Under the pieces are notes generated by a model. The model made no database searches and was not told the origin of the DNA. It worked only from the letters and a program-made list of their open reading frames with translations. Shown piece by piece: positions 6,389-10,971 of a DNA stretch of 10,971 nucleotides (its first letter is position 1; every line of letters starts with the position of its first letter). Where the stretch lies: the NCBI GenBank assembly GCA_013416795.1, contig RQSC01000003.1, forward strand, positions 257,192 through 268,162. The letters are read 5' to 3'. The stretch comes from Prasinococcaceae sp. CCMP 1430 (Eukaryota > Prasinodermophyta > Palmophyllophyceae > Prasinococcales > Prasinococcaceae). The translations under genes and the position numbers were made by a program.

Positions 6389-8341
6389 ATGGCGGAGCCA
6401 GTGGCCTTCCGCGACATCACCGACGGCAGCGCTCCCGCCGCCTTTGACGCCGAGGCGCTGCGCCAGCGCGTGGTCTACCTGGTGGACTGCGGCGCGAGCA
6501 TGCGCGCGGAGTGGGAGGGGGACACGGCGGCGGAGGCAGGCGGCGGGGGCCGGGAGCGGGCCGGATCGTTCCTGGAGGCCGCCCTCGGATGCGTTCGGAG
6601 CGACGCGATGCGGCGGATCGTGTCGCGGCCTGGGGACCAGATTGGCGTGCTGCTGTACAACACGCGCGAGTCGAAGAACGACATCTACTCAGAGAATGTG
6701 TGCGTGGCCGAGTCGCTCAAGCAACCGGACGCAGCATTCATGCGCATGATCGACTCCCTCACGGCCGCCGCCGAATTCGAGCGGAAGTACGGCACGCGGG
6801 ACGCCATGGGCGGAGGCACCCCGGCCAGTCAGGCGCTCGTGGGAGCGCTGCGGGTGGCGCAGAAACACTTCTCCGACTGCAGCACCTCGAGCTGCGACAA
6901 GATAGTGATCGTCTTCACGAATGACGCCGACCCTACGGGCGGCAGCGAGGACGCGATGGAGTTCCTGAGCACTCGCTTCCACGACGTTGTCAAGCAGCGC
7001 CTCGCCGTCAAGGTCATGCCGCTGCCGAGCGCGGAGGCAGGGGACGCAGCAGACAGCGTGGAGGCGTTTTATGCCAGAGCCCTCGAGAGCGCCGTCGCAG
7101 AGGAAAGAAAGGGCGTCGACCTGGAAGACTCGCCGTTCGCGCTCCGCACTGAGGTGCTGGACACACCTGAGGACGCCAATGACATGGACGCGCTCATTGA
7201 GAGTGGTGCATCGAACAACATGCGCACCGCCGGGCAGCTGCACTGGAAGCTGGAGCCACCAGGGACCTCGCGCGGTGGGAAGGGCGCGTGGCTTCGCGTG
7301 ATGCTCTTTGCTTGCCTCGCCCCTCCGTGGACGAGCTCCGGGAAGAAGGTCAAGCTGGACCGCAAGACGAATGCTGAGCTCGTGTCCGACCGCATCGTCA
7401 TCAGCAATGACACCGCTGATATGATTGCCAAGGAAAACATGGGCGAGGACATGAAGAAGTGCTGGTCGTCGGCGCGCTCCCAGGAGAAGGTGGTCTTCAC
7501 GACGGAGGAGCTCGCCGCCATTAAGAGCCCAATGCGCCCAGGCATGCACCTCCTGGGCTTCCGCCCGATCGACTGGTTCGACAGGTTGCAGCTGGGCCAC
7601 ATCGCCAATCCACTGGTGATGTGCGCGGACGAGCATCGCGCACCGGGGTCGGGTGACGCGTTCTCCGCGCTGCATAGCTCCATGATATCGAAAGCAGCCG
7701 GCGCCGTCTGCCTGCTGCAGCAGCGCACCAACACCCAACCGATGATGGTGTGGGTGCAGCCAGTCGATGAGACGGCGGCCGATGATGCTGCGGGCTCAGA
7801 GGGCAACGAGCAGTCGCCGACGATGCTTCTATTCACCTTGCCGTACAAGGATGACCTGCGGCCAGTGCGCAACAATTGGCGCGAGCTCCACTCGGCTGCG
7901 CTCACCAAGGCTGTCAAGTCCAAGGTTCCGCTGGAGGTCACGTGCCCCGTGGCCAGCGATGCTGCGGTCGCGGCCGCACGCGAGCTTGTGGATGCTCACA
8001 AAATGCGCACGTTCGACGTGAGCCAGTTCACCGACCCAGCACTGGATCGCCACTTCGCTGTGCTGCAAGCGCTCGCACTACGCGAGGACAGCCTGCCGGA
8101 GCAAAAGGAGGATCCCACCAATCCGGACTACGAGTCAAAGCCGTGGGCGGCGCACGCGCGCCGTGTCGCCGCGGCAGAGGGCTTCAACGCTGCGGTCCGC
8201 GTCGACACCGAGAAGTTTGAGGAGGTTATCCCGAAGGTTGAGGTGAAGCCGAAGGTCGAGAGGAAGCCGGCGACGAAGAAGAAGACTGAGACACCGCCAG
8301 ACGGGGAAGGCAACCGCGGCAAGAAGGCACGCATGGAGTGA
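6389..8341 (+). CDS. KU70: Ku70, DNA end-binding subunit of non-homologous end joining; no SAP domain
   Basis: Ku70 forms a ring with Ku80 on broken DNA ends and recruits the end-joining machinery in the nucleus; it also acts at telomeres. The protein is 650 residues, intronless, starting at the ATG at 6389 because Ku similarity begins right after it. The vWA-like domain runs from about residue 28 (VVYLVDCGASM) to 240, with the Ku70-typical IGVLLYNTRESKNDIY and KIVIVFTNDADPTGG. The Ku core/beta-barrel spans about 250-500 (QLHWKLEP, DRKTNAEL, PGMHLLGFRP, LLFTLPYKDDLRP). The C-terminal arm contains ALDRHFAVLQALAL (about 552-565). The end is Lys-rich (KVEVKPKVERKPATKKK, then GKKARME), a likely nuclear-localisation and DNA-contact tail. 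The SAP domain usual at the Ku70 C-terminus is absent, and only 49 bp follow before the next gene. A Ku80 identity is less likely given these motifs. Confidence 0.92.
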   Translation: MAEPVAFRDITDGSAPAAFDAEALRQRVVYLVDCGASMRAEWEGDTAAEAGGGGRERAGSFLEAALGCVRSDAMRRIVSRPGDQIGVLLYNTRESKNDIYSENVCVAESLKQPDAAFMRMIDSLTAAAEFERKYGTRDAMGGGTPASQALVGALRVAQKHFSDCSTSSCDKIVIVFTNDADPTGGSEDAMEFLSTRFHDVVKQRLAVKVMPLPSAEAGDAADSVEAFYARALESAVAEERKGVDLEDSPFALRTEVLDTPEDANDMDALIESGASNNMRTAGQLHWKLEPPGTSRGGKGAWLRVMLFACLAPPWTSSGKKVKLDRKTNAELVSDRIVISNDTADMIAKENMGEDMKKCWSSARSQEKVVFTTEELAAIKSPMRPGMHLLGFRPIDWFDRLQLGHIANPLVMCADEHRAPGSGDAFSALHSSMISKAAGAVCLLQQRTNTQPMMVWVQPVDETAADDAAGSEGNEQSPTMLLFTLPYKDDLRPVRNNWRELHSAALTKAVKSKVPLEVTCPVASDAAVAAARELVDAHKMRTFDVSQFTDPALDRHFAVLQALALREDSLPEQKEDPTNPDYESKPWAAHARRVAAAEGFNAAVRVDTEKFEEVIPKVEVKPKVERKPATKKKTETPPDGEGNRGKKARME

Positions 8342-8371
8342 GCGGGCCAAAGAGCGCCACGCGCTGTTTGT

Positions 8372-8377
8372 TGTACA
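8372..8377. terminator. Palindromic TGTACA between the 3' ends of Ku70 and the PYRR gene
   Basis: It is centred in TTGTACAA within the 49-bp convergent gap, 31 nt past the Ku70 stop and 14 nt past the PYRR stop. It is followed on the plus strand by AT-rich GAATATTTTATC. If it serves as a TGTAA-like signal, cleavage for each gene would fall near or inside the other gene's coding end. Inferred only. Confidence 0.4.
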
Positions 8378-8390
8378 AAAGAATATTTTA

Positions 8391-10621
8391 TCACCCTGTT
8401 GCGACGCCGCTGCTGCTGCTGGAAACTCCCTTGCGTGAGAGATCCGCCCTGAGTTCCATGAGCAGGCGGCCGAGGTGGTTGCTGCCCTTGCCGTCGCGTC
8501 CGCCGCCCCAGTACGCGTCGTGGGGCGACGCCTCCACGATCGCGGCTGGCCGCGGGCGCGCGGTAGACATGAGTAGCTCGCGCGGCCCCTCGTGCTGCGT
8601 GAATTTGGCCAGCAGCGCCGCGCGCATCACGCCCACCTTTGAGGTGGACCAGTCGCCGCGGCGCAGGTGCGGGCGCTCACGCTCCGCCCGCCGCGCTAGG
8701 CCGGCCGCCTGCTCCGGCGCATCCGCCGCGAGGATGCGCGCGCGAAGATCTCGTGCCTCGTCGCTGTCCACGCCGGCAAACTTCTGCGCCTGGTAAAAGT
8801 GCTCAACGCTTGGCCAGGCTGTGCGCACACAATCCGGGTCGCGCACGTCGCACGGGCAGCTCGCCTCGCTGCCGAACACGCCGTCAGGCATGGTGATAGG
8901 ATGTGGCGAAAAGTTTGAGAAAGCTCCGTACTCATTCCAGCCCTTTGTGTGAGAAGGCGAGGCGGCGGCGACGTGACTGTCAGCGCAGTGTGCGAGCGAG
9001 CGCCCAAGCAGCGCCAAGCAGCGCCCAAGAGCGCCAGGCAGAGCCATGCGCAACCTACCTTGTAGAACTCCACCACGGGCGCGTTGTCGTCCAGTGCGAG
9101 CAGCGCCACTTCCGCGCCCGCGGCAGTGGGCGGCAGCATGCCCCATGCCTCGACCATCGACGTCGGTAGGTCCATCGGGTTGGCGGCGCTGCTGAATCCG
9201 TTCGAAACCGAGGCGGCTTGCGCGCCGTCTGTGCGGACCGTGGGCTCGGCATTCACGCTCGCCGACCTGGCAGCGGGCGGGAGCGCCTCGTGCACATACC
9301 CGCTGACCGCGATGTCGGGGCCGACGACCTCGTAGGTTGGCTTGAGTAGCTCGAGCGCCTGCGTCATCATGACGTTTCCCAGCTCACCCACGGGCGTGGG
9401 CGCCGCGCGTTGGCCGAGGGCGGTGGGCCCACCGATAATCTTTGGCGCCACGAAGGCCAGCACGCTGTCGATCGCGCGGTCGCTGAGCGCGGGCGCCGCG
9501 AGGGTGCCTCCGCACTCCCACAAGCACTGCAGCATGCCGCGATGAGCGCAGTACTCTGTGACCACCGCCGGTGTGAGTATGTCAAACTCAACCACCTCGA
9601 CGCCGCGGGCGCACAGCCGCGCCTGAAAGTCGGGCCGCGCGCCGCGCTGCGTCATGACGATGGTCGGCGCGGCCGAGACGTCCCACAGGTTGGCCTCCTC
9701 TGGCAGATCCATGGTGCGGCTCAGCACGATGCGGTAGGGATGATGGCCGTAGTCTCGGCGCGTGGTGAGGCGCGGGTTGTCCTCTCGCAGCGTATTACCG
9801 CCCACGATGATCGCGTCTGACGCGCGGCGCACCTCGAGCACGCGCGCGCGCGCCTGCTCAGATGACACCCAGCTGGCGTGGCCGGCGGCGGTGGCGATCT
9901 TGCCGTCGAGCGTCATGGCATACTTCAGCACCGCGAAGGGCCGTCCGGTGGAGGCGCGGTAGCGCAGCGCGTCGTTCGCGCGCTCGCACGCCGCAACGAC
10001 CTCGCGCACCTCCTCCTCGGCACCGCGGCCTGGCTGACTCTCGCCTGCGACGTCGACGCGCACGCCCGCGGCGCGCAGTGCAGCGATGGCACGGCCTGAG
10101 CAGTGTTCCATCGGGTGGCGCATCCCCACCACCACACGGCCAATGCGCGCCGCGAGCAGGGCACGCACGCCATCTCCCGCCCCCGCCGTGAGCTCGGGCT
10201 CAAGGTTGACGTATGCCACGCATCCGTTCGTGGTTTCGGCCTTGCGCACCGCCTGCAGCTCGGGGGCGTCGGTGCCGTTGCCGAACAGCGCCGCCTCGGC
10301 GACGGCGACGTTGGTGGCGGGGTTGACGAGCACGCAGCCGCAGTTGGGGTGGGGCTGCGTCAAGCCCAAGGGACCGAGCGCCACCTCGATGGTGCGGCGC
10401 AGCCACCCGGCGTCCGTGCTCGACACCATCGACATCTGCCCGCCGCCCGTCGCGGCGCCGCGCGCGGCCGCCCGCGCCGGACACACCCACCCTCGCACCC
10501 GCTGTGGCTGTGGCGCGCCCGCGCGCGCGCGCCACACGCCCGCAGCCCAAAACCCCCAACCCTGTCCATTCAGAAACCGCGGATAATTGACGACCAAAAC
10601 CGAACCCCTCACGCCATGCAT
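8391..10621 (-). CDS. PYRR: PYRR-type bifunctional riboflavin biosynthesis protein: inactive RibD deaminase + reductase + NADAR (COG3236) domain
   Basis: In plants PYRR reduces the ribosyl group of the pyrimidine intermediate in plastid riboflavin synthesis, and its fused COG3236/NADAR domain is an N-glycosidase that removes reactive riboflavin intermediates. Coding parts are 10621-9059 and 8942-8391 across a 116-bp intron, 704 residues. The deaminase-like part (about 63-200) has lost its zinc site: where active RibD has HAE and PC-x(n)-C this protein has APEL and EPELTAGAGDG. The reductase (about 222-440) keeps LKYAMTLDGKIAT, HASWVSSEQAR, VGGNTLREDNPRLTTR, WECGGTLAAPAL and GGPTALG. The NADAR domain (about 516-700) keeps GAFSNFSPHPI, WPSVEHFYQAQKF, LLAKFTQH and YWGGGRDGKGSNHLGRLLM. 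The start at 10621 adds 62 residues with no Asp or Glu, like a transit peptide; an alternative start is the ATG at 10435 (642 residues), which would leave no targeting sequence. It converges with Ku70 at 49 bp. Confidence 0.93.
8943..9058 (-). other. Intron in the PYRR gene (116 bp, GT-AG)
   Basis: The donor is TACAAG|GTAGGTTG (GT at 9058-9057) and the acceptor is CACACAAAG (AG at 8944-8943). CTGAC at 8983-8979 gives a branch A 37 nt from the end. Phase 0 splicing joins VVEFYK to GWNEYGAFSNF, which restores the usual start of the NADAR domain. The length is not a multiple of three, so retention would shift the frame. Confidence 0.92.
8999..9039. repeat. Four imperfect copies of a 10-11-bp unit inside the PYRR intron
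   Basis: The units read AGCGCCCAAGC, AGCGCCAAGC, AGCGCCCAAG and AGCGCCAGGC on the plus strand. They fill much of the donor-side half of the intron. This looks like replication slippage. Confidence 0.8.
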
Positions 10622-10770
10622 AATGTACTTTGATGAATCTAATCGGCGGAAGCGCCGCCCAAACACCCCCGAAACCGAACCGCGCCTCCACACTAGTAAA
10701 CCCTACACGCGCTCGTACCCGAAACTGAAACGCGCGCGCGCGGGGCGCCCCGGCCGCGGGCGCGCGCGGC

Positions 10771-10821
10771 GGTGGGTTGGGGTTGGGGTTGGTGGTTTTG
10801 AGGTTAGATTTGGTTTAGGGT
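10771..10821. repeat. GT-rich, degenerate telomere-like block with G-quadruplex potential
   Basis: The plus strand has GGTGGGTTGGGGTTGGGG and then GGTTGGTGG, GAGGTTAG and TTTAGGG. Three runs of three or four G are separated by TT, so the strand could fold as a quadruplex. Repeats of the type TTAGGG/TTTAGGG appear only in degenerate form, so this is not a telomere. Confidence 0.6.
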
Positions 10822-10937
10822 CCTTTTCGCGCGCGTTGCGCACATGTGCGTGCATGCGCGGCCGCTGCGCGCTGCGAACGCGATCCTGGCGGGCGGTGTG
10901 TGGATAGGCGTCGCTGGCGGCCTTCCCGGGAGCCGCC

Positions 10938-10959
10938 GGGGGGGCGGCGGAGCCCCCCC
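10938..10959. repeat. Strong G/C hairpin at the window end
   Basis: GGGGGGGC (10938-10945) and GCCCCCCC (10952-10959) pair perfectly over 8 bp around a 6-base loop. Runs of G and C continue to the last base. Such DNA commonly ends assemblies, so it may explain why the sequence stops here. Confidence 0.8.
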
Positions 10960-10971
10960 GCCCCCCTTCCC

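Larger units (their letters stand above)
10622..10971. promoter_or_regulatory. Upstream region of the PYRR gene to the window end
   Basis: No gene is supportable here. It holds AAACCCTA at 10698-10705 (the plant telo-box sequence), a GT-rich block at 10771-10821, a TTTTCGCGC E2F-like sequence near 10823, and a G/C hairpin at the end. It probably contains the PYRR promoter and 5' UTR. Confidence 0.45.

Noticed and set aside
6689-7941. Long minus-strand open frames opposite Ku70
   Set aside because: They show no domain and follow from the codon bias of the real plus-strand gene.
10771-10971. Chromosome end (telomere)
   Set aside because: The G/T repeats are degenerate, cover only about 50 bp and are followed by 150 bp of GC-rich DNA; the end looks like an assembly break.
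1-10971. CRISPR, toxin-antitoxin, phage or transposase genes
   Set aside because: No spaced direct repeats, integrase, transposase or small paired genes are visible on either strand; all strong reading frames are eukaryotic housekeeping proteins.

Overview
This window reads as a very GC-rich piece of a eukaryotic nuclear genome, most likely a green alga. The reasons are: five recognisable eukaryotic proteins (SufD, SufC, an AN1 zinc-finger protein, Ku70, a RibD-type reductase fused to a NADAR domain); GT-AG introns of about 100-116 bp, all with a CTGAC branch-point-like motif; no bacterial operon layout; and a TGTAA-type 3' signal after SufD. SufC is normally plastid-encoded in red-lineage algae and nuclear-encoded in green algae and plants, so a nuclear SufC points to the green lineage. 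I cannot name a genus. The G/C-hairpin end and the truncated first gene suggest that the window is a whole short contig.

Layout, left to right: (1) 1-432, the last intron and last exon of an unrecognised Cys/His-rich protein, + strand. (2) 433-1030, 3' intergenic DNA. (3) 1031-2645, SufD, - strand, one 103-bp intron, with the 5' exon not identified. (4) 2662-2790, a striking 41-bp inverted repeat just upstream of the SufD reading frame. (5) 2791-3960, about 1.2 kb of non-coding DNA between the two Suf genes. (6) 3961-4904, SufC, + strand, with an undetermined base in its N-terminal region. (7) 5020-5925, AN1/C2H2 zinc-finger protein, - strand, ending in a CaaX-like box. (8) 5926-6388, divergent promoter region with a 25-bp tandem repeat. 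(9) 6389-8341, Ku70, + strand, intronless and without a SAP domain. (10) 8391-10621, PYRR-type riboflavin biosynthesis protein (inactive deaminase, reductase, NADAR), - strand, one 116-bp intron. (11) 10622-10971, its upstream DNA.

The six genes alternate strand one by one (+,-,+,-,+,-), giving two divergent promoter regions and three convergent 3' junctions. SufC and SufD are partners in the plastid SufBC2D iron-sulfur scaffold complex and here face each other head to head. PYRR belongs to plastid riboflavin synthesis. Ku70 serves nuclear end-joining, and the AN1 protein is of the stress-associated type. The two tight convergent junctions (115 bp and 49 bp) each hold one palindromic TGTACA, which may act as a 3'-end signal on both strands.

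I see no CRISPR array, phage, insertion sequence, tRNA, rRNA or defence system. The most unusual items are the inverted repeat, the SufC/SufD pairing, the shared TGTACA sites, the Ku70 lacking SAP, and the CaaX end on the AN1 protein.
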